Of a stretch of 45,635 nt of DNA, positions 16,781-26,174 are shown piece after piece. Below the pieces are notes generated by a model. It searched no databases, had not been told where the DNA came from, and saw nothing but the letters and a program-made list of their open reading frames with translations. Source of the stretch: Methylobacterium sp. DB0501 (GTDB lineage: Bacteria > Pseudomonadota > Alphaproteobacteria > Rhizobiales > Beijerinckiaceae); contig NZ_JAAKGV010000035.1 of assembly GCF_011043735.1 (NCBI RefSeq), positions 1 through 45,635 of the forward strand, given 5' to 3'. Within the stretch, counting starts at the first letter, position 1. Each line of letters starts with the position of its first letter. A program made the position numbers and the translations under genes.

Positions 16781-17870
16781 GCGCCCGGTCGTCGTCGTCA
16801 CCGGGGCGCTCGCCCCCTACACGCAGGTGCTCTACCGGGCCTTGGCCGCCGGCCTCGGCCGGCCGCTGACGGTGCTCGCCTGCGCGGCCCGGGAGCCGGC
16901 GCGGCAATGGCAGCTCGCGGCGGCGGACGGCTACGGCTTCGCGGTGCTGCCGGGCCTGCGCTGGCACCGCGACGCGGTGCGCAACCTCTACGTCAATCCG
17001 GGCGTCGTCCCCCGTCTCGCGCGGTTACGGCCGGCGGCGGTGATCCTCAACGACTTCTCGCCCACCATGGCGATCGCGGCGCTCGCCGCCCGGGCACTCG
17101 GGATCCCCTACGGGATCCGCACCGACGGCGTGCCGGAGACCGATCCCGGGGCGCGCTCGCGCCCGCACCGTCTCTTGCGCCGGACGATCGTCCCGGGCGC
17201 CGCCTTCGGCCTCGCGCCCAGCGAGGGCAGCCGGACGCTGCTCTCCGCCTACGGGCTGGCGCCGGACCGCATCTTTCGCGCGCCGCTCTTCCCGGCCTGG
17301 ACACCGCGCGGGGCGCTGCCCGCGCCGCAGGATCGGCCCTACGACGCGCTGTTCTGCGGCATTCTCAACGAGGAGGTGAAGGGCGCGCGTTTCTTCACCG
17401 ACGTGATGCGGGCCTGCGCCGCCGCCGGGCGCTCGCTGCGGGTGCGGGTGGCCGGCGACGGGCCGTTGCGGCCCGAGATGACGGCCCGGCTCGCCGATGC
17501 CGGGATCCCGGCCCGGTTCGACGGCTACCTGAGCCAGGAGGCCCTGGCCGAGGCCCACGCCTCGGCCCGGATGCTGCTCTTCCCGAGCCGCGGCGACGTC
17601 TGGGGCATCGTCGTCAACGAGGCGCTGCAGAGCGGCACGGCGGTCCTGGCCTCGCCCCATTCCGGCGCGGCGCGGGAACTCCTGGAGGCGCGCGGCTGCG
17701 GGGTGGTGCGCCCCCTCGCAGTCGAGGATTGGGCGCGCACGACCCTGGCGCTCCTCGACGACCCGGACCGGCGGGCGGCCCTGCGGCGCGCGGCCGAGCG
17801 AGCGCTGCCGGACGTCTCGCTGGAACGGGCGGTGGAAGGCTACCGGGCGGGGCTGGCGTCGATCGGGTGA
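16767..17870 (+). CDS. Glycosyltransferase family 4 (second of three)
   Basis: This 367-residue GT-B enzyme probably adds a sugar to the polysaccharide repeat unit. The N-lobe is VVVVTGALAPYTQVLYRAL. The C-lobe includes YDALFCGILNEEVKGARFF, RVRVAGDGPLRPEM and the donor region FPSRGDVWGIVVNEALQSG. Here the usual EX7E pair is DX7E (D-VWGIVVN-E), a conservative change of the first acidic residue. It starts at a TTG (16767) inside the end of the deacetylase gene, so the two are coupled. The next ATG in frame lies far inside the domain, which supports TTG. It ends 223 bases before the convergent second flippase. Confidence 0.91.
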   Translation: MREAERPVVVVTGALAPYTQVLYRALAAGLGRPLTVLACAAREPARQWQLAAADGYGFAVLPGLRWHRDAVRNLYVNPGVVPRLARLRPAAVILNDFSPTMAIAALAARALGIPYGIRTDGVPETDPGARSRPHRLLRRTIVPGAAFGLAPSEGSRTLLSAYGLAPDRIFRAPLFPAWTPRGALPAPQDRPYDALFCGILNEEVKGARFFTDVMRACAAAGRSLRVRVAGDGPLRPEMTARLADAGIPARFDGYLSQEALAEAHASARMLLFPSRGDVWGIVVNEALQSGTAVLASPHSGAARELLEARGCGVVRPLAVEDWARTTLALLDDPDRRAALRRAAERALPDVSLERAVEGYRAGLASIG

Positions 17871-17940
17871 TGCGGAGACGGCCGCGCGCGGGAGACCCCT
17901 CCCCCTCTGCGGGGAGAAGGACAGCGCGACGCCGATCCAG

Positions 17941-18029
17941 AAGGCGCCTTTCAGGACGATTCCGCTCTTACGAAATCCGACTGATTGCTCGGCGATCGCT
18001 GCGCAATCGCGTTCGCCATTCGGATTTCG
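17941..18029. repeat. Nested inverted repeats between convergent polysaccharide genes
   Basis: The outer arms CGAAATCCGA (17971-17980) and TCGGATTTCG (18020-18029) are perfect ten-base complements. Inside them GATTGC (17983-17988) pairs with GCAATC (18003-18008). A separate perfect ten-base palindrome AAGGCGCCTT lies at 17941-17950. The segment is less GC-rich than its flanks and lies between the ends of two convergent genes, so it may serve as a bidirectional transcription stop or be a dispersed repeat element. Confidence 0.5.
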
Positions 18030-18093
18030 GCTTCGCTCAGACGCCGCGTGGGCTGGCGATCCCGTTTCCGGAAGTCATCGTCCTGACATGGTA

Positions 18094-19527
18094 TCATTCC
18101 GCCGCCGGCACGCCCCGCCCGAACCGCGCCGTCACCGCGCTCCGCAATCCCGCGATGTCGAAGCGCCAGACCAGCGCCCCGTAGACGAGCCCGCCCGCCG
18201 CGATGCAGGCCGGGAGGGCGAGCCAGGGCGCGAGGCCGCGCAGGGGCAGGATCGCCGCACTCATCGCCGCGGTGGCGAGCACCACGGCGATCGGGTCACG
18301 CCAGGACAGCCGCAGGCGCGCCGGCCCGGCGAGCGCGCGCAGGCCGAGGAACAGCAGGGCGGCGACGAAGCCGAGGGATTGCGCCGCGGCGATGCCGGAG
18401 GGGCCGAACGGGCCGGCAAGCGCCAGCGCCGCGACGAGGTTGACGAACGCCCCGATGAACCCGGCGGCGATCAGCGGCAGGGTGCGGCGGCGGATCTGGA
18501 AGATCGGGTTGATGGCGAAGTTCATCACCGCCAGGGCGACGAGCCCCGGGAGCAGCAGCAGCGTGTAGTGCACGAAATGGCCGCGATAGGCCTCCGGCAC
18601 CGCGATCGCCTCGAGGGAAGGGGCGACGGCCCAGAACCCGGCGGCGCTCGGCAGGATCAGCGCCAGCACCACAGCGCCGTTGCGCGCGACCTGCTCCTCG
18701 CCGGCCTCGTGGCCGTGGGTCTCGGCGGCGAGCACGGCGATCTGGAACAGCAGCAGGTCGAGGGCGGCGCCGAGCGTGCTGAAGATCCGCCCGCCGATAT
18801 CGGCCGCGAGCGAGAAGTAGCCGGCCTCGGCGAAGCCCGAAGCCGCCGCGACGGCCGAGCGGTTGGCGAAGGGCATCAGTTGGTAGACGACGTTGGCGGC
18901 GACCACCGGCAGGCCGTAGGCCATGAACAGGCGCAGGGAGTCGCGGCGGCGCGCGGCGTGGTGGGCGGCGGGCGGGTCGGCCAGGGCCCGGTGCACGATC
19001 GCGGCGGCGAGGAACTGGCTCAGGCCCCCGGCGAGCATCACCGCGGCGGCATCGGCCGTCGCCCAGGCGGTGCCGACCATCATCACGAGGGCGAGGCCGT
19101 TCTTGACCAGCACGAGGCGGAGATAGAGCCCGCCGACGAAGCGGGCGCGCGCCAGCGCCGCCTGGTAGTCGAACAGTCCGATCCCGACCGCCGCCCCGGC
19201 GGCGGCGGCCGAGAGCAGGGCCGGCCCGCCGAGGAAGGGCGTGCCGGCGAGCGCCAGGAGCGCCGCCCCGGCCAGGCCGATGGCCGTCGCCGCATAGGCG
19301 CGATCGAGCATGGCGCGGATCCACGGCTCCGCCTCCCGCACCCGGGCGGAATAGAACCGGGTCGCCGAGAGCCGCAGCCACTCGAACAGCAGGATGTTGA
19401 GCACCACGGCACCGGCCGTGCCGAGGGCGAAGCGGCCGAAATCCGCCGGCCCCAGGATCTGCGCGACCAGCAGGCCGAGGGCGAGGTTGAGGGCCGCATT
19501 GACCACGAAGGCCGCGATGATCGCCAT
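18094..19527 (-). CDS. Polysaccharide flippase, Wzx/MOP superfamily (second)
   Basis: This 477-residue polytopic membrane protein has the family-typical N-terminus (LLVAQILGPADFGRFALGTA) and about twelve to fourteen hydrophobic helices along its length. It should translocate a lipid-linked saccharide across the inner membrane. It differs clearly in sequence from the flippase at 13426-14745, so it is not a recent duplicate. Two flippases in one locus suggest two glycan substrates, or one flippase and one transporter of another lipid-linked compound. It starts at ATG 19527, 83 bases downstream of the glycosyltransferase at 19611-20852, and probably shares its transcript. Confidence 0.9.
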   Translation of the reverse strand: MAIIAAFVVNAALNLALGLLVAQILGPADFGRFALGTAGAVVLNILLFEWLRLSATRFYSARVREAEPWIRAMLDRAYAATAIGLAGAALLALAGTPFLGGPALLSAAAAGAAVGIGLFDYQAALARARFVGGLYLRLVLVKNGLALVMMVGTAWATADAAAVMLAGGLSQFLAAAIVHRALADPPAAHHAARRRDSLRLFMAYGLPVVAANVVYQLMPFANRSAVAAASGFAEAGYFSLAADIGGRIFSTLGAALDLLLFQIAVLAAETHGHEAGEEQVARNGAVVLALILPSAAGFWAVAPSLEAIAVPEAYRGHFVHYTLLLLPGLVALAVMNFAINPIFQIRRRTLPLIAAGFIGAFVNLVAALALAGPFGPSGIAAAQSLGFVAALLFLGLRALAGPARLRLSWRDPIAVVLATAAMSAAILPLRGLAPWLALPACIAAGGLVYGALVWRFDIAGLRSAVTARFGRGVPAAE

Positions 19528-19610
19528 TGGTGTGGATGCTCGTCGAAAGGCCGGACGCGGCGTGTCCGGGGTGGTTCACGCCTCGTGGCGAAGCGGCGGC
19601 GCCAGCCTTA

Positions 19611-20852
19611 TCACACCGCCCGCGCCAGCGGCCGGGCTTGGTCCCCCTGCCCGGCCACCTCCCGGTACACCCGCTCCAGCCCGTCGAGGTGCCGGTCCAT
19701 GGTCGGCGGGTCGGCCCAGAACAGGTCGTAGGCCGCCCGCCCCATCCGCAGGGCGGTCGCGTCGTTGGCAAGATGCGCCATGGCGTCGGCGAGCGAGCGG
19801 GGATCGTTGGAGCGGAACCACAGGCCGCTCTCGCCGTGGCGCACCGCCTCGCGGCCGGCGCAGACGTCGCTGACGAGGACGGGCGTGCCGAGGCCTAACG
19901 CTTCGAGCACCGTGAGGGGCTGGCCCTCGTACCAGACCGATGGGAAGACCAGGGCGCGGGCCGCCCGCAATACCGCCTTCACCTCGCCCGGGCTCTGCCA
20001 GCCGAGGAACGACGCCTCGGGGAAGCGTGCTTCCAGCTCCGCCCGCATCGGCCCGTCGCCGGCGAAGACCGCCCGCGCCCCGGCGAGGCGCGCGGCCTCC
20101 CCGAAGAGTCCGGGCCCCTTCTCTGGCGAGAGGCGGCCGACGAAGACGAAGTCGCCGGGCGCCCCGGTCCTGTGGCCGAGGGGTTCGGCATCGACCGGGT
20201 TCGGCACGTCGAAGTAGCGCAGGTCCGCCGGCAGGTAGGGGGCAAGGGCATCGCGCTGCAGCCGGCTGATGGTGATCATCGCGTCGATGCCCTCGACGAG
20301 GCCGGTGCGGCGCATCAGGGCGTGGCGGGCGACCCGCATCAGCTTGCGCGGATAGGTGCGCGAATCGCAGTTGTGGGTCAGGCAGGCCGGTCCGTTCGGG
20401 ACCCGGTGGCAGGTCGCGGCGACGGGATAATCGTAGAAACCGCCATTCGGGCAAGCGAGGTAGTATTCGTGCGCGGTGTAGACCACCGGCGCAGCGCTCC
20501 CCCGCAGCACCGGGCCGATCGAGGGCGACAGGGCCTTGGCCCAGGCATGGACATGCACCACCGTGTCGCGCGGGTCGGACCCGGCGATGAGGGCGCCGAG
20601 CTGCGCGGCGGCGGGGGCGTTCCACAGCCATTGCACACCGAACGCGGCGAGGGACCGGGCCTTGGTCACGTCGGTCTGGCCGAGGAGCACGACCCGCACG
20701 CCCGCCGCCTCCAGGCGCGGATCGGCCGGGCCGACGGCGGCGAACAGCACGACCTCGTGCCCGCGGCGGGCGAGCCCGATCGCGCTCTCGAGCGAGACCT
20801 TGGCCTGGCCGCCGTTGATGTAGGCGTGGTCGGCGACGAGGATGACCTTCAT
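19611..20852 (-). CDS. Glycosyltransferase family 4 (third of three)
   Basis: This 413-residue GT-B glycosyltransferase has an N-lobe that starts MKVILVADHAYINGGQAKVS. Its middle carries YTAHEYYLACPNGGFYDYP and HNCDSRTYPRKLMR, a cysteine-containing insert resembling that of the GT4 at 5664-6911. The C-lobe has FVFVGRLSPEKGPGLFGEA and FPSVWYEGQPLTVLEALG with an intact EX7E pair (E-GQPLTVL-E). The start ATG 20852 gives a clean Rossmann strand; upstream sequence in the same frame is antisense low-complexity. It leads the minus-strand pair with the second flippase and is divergent from the EamA transporter at 21009. Confidence 0.92.
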   Translation of the reverse strand: MKVILVADHAYINGGQAKVSLESAIGLARRGHEVVLFAAVGPADPRLEAAGVRVVLLGQTDVTKARSLAAFGVQWLWNAPAAAQLGALIAGSDPRDTVVHVHAWAKALSPSIGPVLRGSAAPVVYTAHEYYLACPNGGFYDYPVAATCHRVPNGPACLTHNCDSRTYPRKLMRVARHALMRRTGLVEGIDAMITISRLQRDALAPYLPADLRYFDVPNPVDAEPLGHRTGAPGDFVFVGRLSPEKGPGLFGEAARLAGARAVFAGDGPMRAELEARFPEASFLGWQSPGEVKAVLRAARALVFPSVWYEGQPLTVLEALGLGTPVLVSDVCAGREAVRHGESGLWFRSNDPRSLADAMAHLANDATALRMGRAAYDLFWADPPTMDRHLDGLERVYREVAGQGDQARPLARAV

Positions 20853-21008
20853 GACCGCTTCCCTGGGATGACCGCGTCCCTGGCCGCCTCGCGCGGATCG
20901 GGGGCCAGGATGGGTCCGACCCCTTAAGGAAACGCCTAAGCGGCAGGGTGCATCGCCGCTCGCATCCCCCCTTGCGCGGCGGCCGCCGGCGGGCCATCCG
21001 CCTTGCGC

Positions 21009-21896
21009 ATGCACGCCCGCCCCACCTCCCCTGCCTCGGCCATCCTGCTCGCCGCCCTCGGCATTGGGCTCCTGTCGCTGATGGACGCCACCATCAAGGG
21101 CCTGTCCGACCGCTACGGCGTCACCGGCATCGCCTTCGCGCGCTACATTGTCGGCACCCTGGTGATGGCGGCCGTCCTCGCGGTGCTGCGCCCCGGCTGG
21201 CCGTCGGCCGAGACCTGGCGCACGAACGGCCTCAGGGCGGTGCTGGTGGTGGTGACCGCGCTCTGCTTCTTCCACGGCCTGTCGGTGCTGCCGCTCGCCG
21301 AGGCGCTGGCGCTCTCCTTCCTGAGCCCGATCTTCATCGCGCTGTTCGCCGCGCTCCTCCTGCGCGAGCGGGTGCGGCCGCCGGTCTGGGCCGGGCTCGT
21401 CGTCGGCTTCGTCGGCGTCGGGATCGTGGTTGCGGGCCAAGTGGGTTCCGGCGGGATCGGGGCGGACGATCCGGTGCGGGGCGCCGGCTCGGCCTGGGGC
21501 ATCGCGGCGATCCTCGCCTCGGCCCTCACCTACGCGCTCTCGATGGTGCTGCTGCGCGCCCGAGCCCGGCACGACCCCGTGGTGACGATCGTGGCGATCC
21601 AGAATGCGGGACCGGCCGCGATGCTGGCCGCCCCCGCGGCCTTCACCTGGACCCCGGTCGCGGCCCCGGACTGGGCGCTCCTCGTCCTGGTCGGCGTGCT
21701 CGGGGTCGCCGGTCACCTGGTGCTCAGCCGCGCCTACGCGAAGGCCGAGGCGTCGCGGCTCGCCGCGATGGAATACACCGCGCTCCTCTGGGCAATCGGC
21801 CTCGGCTACTTCGCTTTCGGAGAGGTGCCGGGGATGGCGACGCTGGCGGGAGCGGGGTTGATCCTCGTCGGGTCGGCGCTGGCGGCGCGGCGGTGA
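21009..21896 (+). CDS. EamA/DMT-superfamily transporter
   Basis: A 295-residue inner-membrane protein with ten predicted helices formed by two EamA repeats. The first repeat is about 10-150 (ILLAALGIGLLSLMDATIKG, then LSFLSPIFIALFAALLLRE). The second starts near 165 (GIAAILASALTYALSMVLL) and ends with YTALLWAIGLGYFAFGEVPG. Members export metabolites or act as permeases; the substrate is unknown. The ATG at 21009 or a TTG two codons earlier can start it. It is divergent from the glycosyltransferase at 20852 and followed by a palindromic repeat at 21949. Confidence 0.9.
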   Translation: MHARPTSPASAILLAALGIGLLSLMDATIKGLSDRYGVTGIAFARYIVGTLVMAAVLAVLRPGWPSAETWRTNGLRAVLVVVTALCFFHGLSVLPLAEALALSFLSPIFIALFAALLLRERVRPPVWAGLVVGFVGVGIVVAGQVGSGGIGADDPVRGAGSAWGIAAILASALTYALSMVLLRARARHDPVVTIVAIQNAGPAAMLAAPAAFTWTPVAAPDWALLVLVGVLGVAGHLVLSRAYAKAEASRLAAMEYTALLWAIGLGYFAFGEVPGMATLAGAGLILVGSALAARR

Positions 21897-21948
21897 GGCA
21901 GGTCGGGACTCCGTGATCGATCCGGCCGACGGGGTTCATGAGCTCCGC

Positions 21949-21985
21949 GTCATCCCGGCGCCGCATGAGCGGAGCCCGGAATGAC
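21949..21985. repeat. Palindromic intergenic repeat, copy B
   Basis: A 37-base imperfect palindrome with arms beginning GTCATCCCGG and ending CCCGGAATGAC around a GCATGAGC centre. It lies between the convergent ends of the EamA transporter and the CorA-type gene, so it may also act as a bidirectional terminator. It is close in sequence to the core of copy D at 41928-41984. Confidence 0.6.
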
Positions 21986-22026
21986 ACGGTGGGTTTAACA
22001 TCTTTACAGATCGATCGAACAGACTC

Positions 22027-23040
22027 TCAGAACCACCCCTTCATCTTGAAATACACCGCCGGCGCCAGCGCACTCAGGGCGATCACCGCCAGTCCGTACG
22101 GGTACCCCCAGGCCCAGTCGAGCTCCGGCATGTGCTTGAAGTTCATGCCGTAGACCGAGGCCATCAGGGTCGGCGGGATGCCGATCACCGAGACCACGGT
22201 CAGCACCCGGAAGGTGTTGTTCTGCTCCATGTTGATGAGGCCGAGGGTGGCGTCGAGGAGGAACTGCACGGTCTCGGACAGCCGGGTCTCGAACTCGTCG
22301 AGGGAGGCGATGTCGAGGCGCAGGCTCTCGAAGCGGGCCCTCTCCTCGGCTTTGAGCCAGCTCTCGGCCTCGCCGGCGACGTAGGGGACGATGCGGCCGA
22401 GGCCGAGCAGCGAGGAGCGCAGCTTCGCCAGCGCCTTGCCGCGCCGGCCGATGGCGCGCAGCAACCGTCGCAGGGCGAGGTCGCGGCGCTTCGGCGCGAA
22501 GGGCGGGGGCGAAGCCGCGTCGCGTCGGGCGTTGGCGTTGCCGTTGGCGCTGACGTCGAAGGTGAAGACGCGGGTCGAGAGCGAATCGAGCTCGTCGCTC
22601 GTGGTCTCCAGCGTGTCGGCCATGCGGTCGATCAGTTCCTCGATCAGGGCGAGGAATGTCTCGACGCTGGAGGCCGGCCCGTCGCGCTCGGCCTGGCGCG
22701 CCTTGACGGTGTCGAAGGCGGCGAGCGGCTGGAACCGGATGGTCAGGAGCCGCTCGGGCGTGAGCACGAAGCCGAGCGGGCGCAAGCTCAGGTCGTCGTC
22801 GCGAAAGGCGACCATCGGGGTGCTGAGATAGAATGCGTCCCGGCGCCGGTTGAGCCGGCGGGAATTCTGCACCTCGCTGAGCGCCGCCCGCGACGGCACC
22901 GCGAGGCCGGTCACGGATTGCGCGAGGGCCGTCTCCGCCTCGCTCGGGTCCTCGAGGTCGAGCCAGGTCCCGTGGGCCGGGGGCGCCGCGCAGGCCTGCC
23001 CCTCGGCGACGACACCCTCGGCGCCGTGCAGCGTGATCAT
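22027..23040 (-). CDS. CorA-family divalent cation transporter (ZntB-like)
   Basis: This 337-residue inner-membrane protein belongs to the CorA metal ion transporter family, which moves Mg2+, Co2+ or (ZntB) Zn2+. A large cytoplasmic alpha/beta and coiled-coil funnel is followed by two C-terminal helices. The pore signature YGMNF lies at the end of the first helix (VVSVIGIPPTLMASVYGMNF), and the protein ends ALAPAVYFKMKGWF. The loop after GMN reads KHMPELDWAWGYP, as in ZntB-like members. The ATG at 23040 (MITLHGAEG) was chosen; an upstream in-frame start at 23085 would add 15 residues. It is divergent from groES. Confidence 0.92.
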   Translation of the reverse strand: MITLHGAEGVVAEGQACAAPPAHGTWLDLEDPSEAETALAQSVTGLAVPSRAALSEVQNSRRLNRRRDAFYLSTPMVAFRDDDLSLRPLGFVLTPERLLTIRFQPLAAFDTVKARQAERDGPASSVETFLALIEELIDRMADTLETTSDELDSLSTRVFTFDVSANGNANARRDAASPPPFAPKRRDLALRRLLRAIGRRGKALAKLRSSLLGLGRIVPYVAGEAESWLKAEERARFESLRLDIASLDEFETRLSETVQFLLDATLGLINMEQNNTFRVLTVVSVIGIPPTLMASVYGMNFKHMPELDWAWGYPYGLAVIALSALAPAVYFKMKGWF

Positions 23041-23096
23041 GACCTCGGGGCCCCCTCGCGCCCTGGAATGTTTCCCGCAAGCCACAGGCCAGCGCC

Positions 23097-23124
23097 TTGA
23101 CTCGGGTCCGCGCCCCGATTATCT
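23097..23124 (+). promoter_or_regulatory. Candidate groESL promoter
   Basis: TTGACT (23097-23102) and TTATCT (23119-23124) are separated by 16 bases, which fits a vegetative or heat-shock-type promoter. The CIRCE operator begins 12 bases further on, so a bound HrcA repressor would cover the transcription start region. Confidence 0.55.
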
Positions 23125-23135
23125 CCACGCCAGCC

Positions 23136-23162
23136 TTAGCACTCACCTCATGGGAGTGCTAA
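23136..23162. promoter_or_regulatory. CIRCE operator (HrcA-binding site) upstream of groESL
   Basis: A perfect inverted repeat, TTAGCACTC (23136-23144), nine spacer bases, then GAGTGCTAA (23154-23162), exactly matching the CIRCE consensus. HrcA bound here represses groESL until heat or unfolded protein draws on GroEL. It lies 71 bases before the groES start codon. Confidence 0.97.
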
Positions 23163-23233
23163 TGCCCGGGTTGGCAGGCGGCTTCGGCGCCAGCACCAAC
23201 CGCAATGCGTTCTGCGAAGCAAGAGGGCAGCAC

Positions 23234-23521
23234 ATGCAATTCCGTCCGCTGCACGACCGTGTCGTCGTCCGTCGCATCGAGAGCGAGGAGAAGACCAAGG
23301 GCGGCATCATCATCCCCGATTCCGCCAAGGAGAAGCCGCAAGAGGGCGAGATCGTCGCCGTCGGCCCCGGCGCCCGCGACGAGTCCGGCAAGCTCAACCC
23401 CCTCGACGTCAAGGCCGGCGACCGCGTCCTGTTCGGCAAGTGGTCCGGCACCGAGGTCAAGATCGACGGCAAGGACCTCCTCATCATGAAGGAGTCCGAC
23501 ATCATGGGCGTGCTGGCGTAA
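23234..23521 (+). CDS. groES: Co-chaperonin GroES (Hsp10)
   Basis: This 95-residue protein forms the heptameric lid of the GroEL folding chamber. It begins MQFRPLHDRVVVRRIESEEK and has the mobile-loop region KTKGGIIIPDSAKEKPQEGE, then GDRVLFGKWSGTEV and the final ESDIMGVLA. The ATG at 23234 follows an AGAGGG ribosome-binding site. The gene lies 105 bases before groEL under the CIRCE site at 23136-23162, so both are repressed by HrcA. Confidence 0.98.
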   Translation: MQFRPLHDRVVVRRIESEEKTKGGIIIPDSAKEKPQEGEIVAVGPGARDESGKLNPLDVKAGDRVLFGKWSGTEVKIDGKDLLIMKESDIMGVLA

Positions 23522-23626
23522 TCGCCGCTCCCTGAAGAAGCCCTGAAGCCCGACGGCGGCGCCCCTCCCGGGAGCTGACGCCGGACGGCTTTCCCCTGCA
23601 ACACCGATCTAAAGTGAGGAATCACC

Positions 23627-25267
<1,641 letters not shown>

Positions 25268-25296
25268 GTCCAGCCACTCGGTTCTGAGAGACGAGA

Positions 25297-25327
25297 GGGG
25301 TCGCCGCAAGGCGGCCCCTTTTCTTTT
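25297..25327 (+). terminator. Intrinsic terminator of groESL
   Basis: A nine-pair stem GGGGTCGCC / GGCGGCCCC (one G-U pair) closes on a GCAA tetraloop (25306-25309) and is followed by TTTTCTTTT. This is a textbook rho-independent terminator for the plus-strand operon. Confidence 0.93.
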
Positions 25328-25370
25328 GCGCCTAAGGACGATGCCTGCTTGCCGATTTGGCGAGCAAGCG

Positions 25371-25388
25371 TACAATGTGACCATTGTA
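25371..25388. promoter_or_regulatory. Palindromic operator candidate of the toxin-antitoxin pair
   Basis: TACAATG-TGAC-CATTGTA is a perfect seven-base inverted repeat, ending 16 bases before the antitoxin start. A second, overlapping pair (GTGAC and GTCAC) flanks its right half. Position and symmetry fit autoregulation by a Phd/YefM-type antitoxin, alone or in complex with the toxin. Confidence 0.6.
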
Positions 25389-25404
25389 GTCACGCGAGGG
25401 TGTC

Positions 25405-25647
25405 ATGCGTGAGATCCAGCTTCGGGACGCGAAGGCGACCCTGTCGGCCGTCGTCGACGATGCGGTCCGTGGCGAGCCGAGCGTCATCACGCGCCACGGC
25501 AGACCTGAAGCCGTCGTACTGTCGTTCGCTGAATGGCAGCGACTTTCGACTGTGCCGAACTTCGGCAGGCTCCTCGCGTCGTCGGGACTGCGTGACGGCG
25601 ATCTACCAGAGAGAGACCGGACACCTCTGCGCGACATCGACTTTTGA
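25405..25647 (+). CDS. Antitoxin of the Phd/YefM family
   Basis: This 80-residue antitoxin begins MREIQLRDAKATLSAVVDDA, the Phd/YefM DNA-binding fold, with the hallmark TRHGRPEAVVLSFAEWQRL near residues 29-47. The C-terminal part (GRLLASSGLRDGDLPERDRT) should be the flexible toxin-neutralising arm. It probably binds the palindrome at 25371-25388. The stop shares bases with the toxin start (TGATG), the usual coupling in such modules. The pair is less GC-rich than its surroundings, which is consistent with horizontal acquisition. Confidence 0.92.
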   Translation: MREIQLRDAKATLSAVVDDAVRGEPSVITRHGRPEAVVLSFAEWQRLSTVPNFGRLLASSGLRDGDLPERDRTPLRDIDF

Positions 25648-26132
25648 TGTACCTCCTCGACACCAACATCCTGTCAGAAGGAGCGCCGACGAAGGGGCAG
25701 GATCTTGGATTTGGGGATTTCGCTGACTGGCTTGAGGCCGCCGCGGATCACCTCTGGCTGTCGGTCGTCACGATCGCTGAAATCGCGGCCGGGATCGAAC
25801 GATCAGTCATCAAGGGCGAAGCGCGAAAGGCGGCACGATTGCGCGCTTGGCTGGAGGTCGTAGAACACCTCTATGCCCCCCGCATCCTGCCTCTCAATCG
25901 CGATGCCGCCCGCCTGTCCGGAATCCTGTCGGCACGTGCCCGGATGGCAGGAGCTTCACCAGGGCTTGCCGATGCTGCGATCGCTGCGACGGCCGAACTG
26001 CACGGCTTGCGCGTACTGACCCGCAACGCGAAGGACTTCGTGCCGATGGGTGTCGCCTTCATCAATCCCTACGAGTCCGGCCTGCCCCCGATTCCCACGG
26101 GGCATGAACGTCGTCCGGATCGAGAAGACTGA
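25647..26132 (+). CDS. VapC-type PIN-domain toxin ribonuclease
   Basis: This 161-residue PIN-domain protein should be a Mg2+-dependent endoribonuclease that cuts tRNA or rRNA when freed from its antitoxin. The acidic active-site residues are in MYLLDTNILSE (Asp), TIAEIAAGIE (Glu), GLADAAIAATA (Asp) and LTRNAKDF (Asp), all in the expected order. The ATG at 25647 overlaps the antitoxin stop. About 20 residues follow the PIN fold (YESGLPPIPTGHERRPDRED), slightly longer than usual. It converges with the SDR gene at 26175. Confidence 0.92.
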   Translation: MYLLDTNILSEGAPTKGQDLGFGDFADWLEAAADHLWLSVVTIAEIAAGIERSVIKGEARKAARLRAWLEVVEHLYAPRILPLNRDAARLSGILSARARMAGASPGLADAAIAATAELHGLRVLTRNAKDFVPMGVAFINPYESGLPPIPTGHERRPDRED

Positions 26133-26174
26133 AGAAACCGGGGGTCGCTCTGCGCTGTCAAAGTCCCCCGCGTG

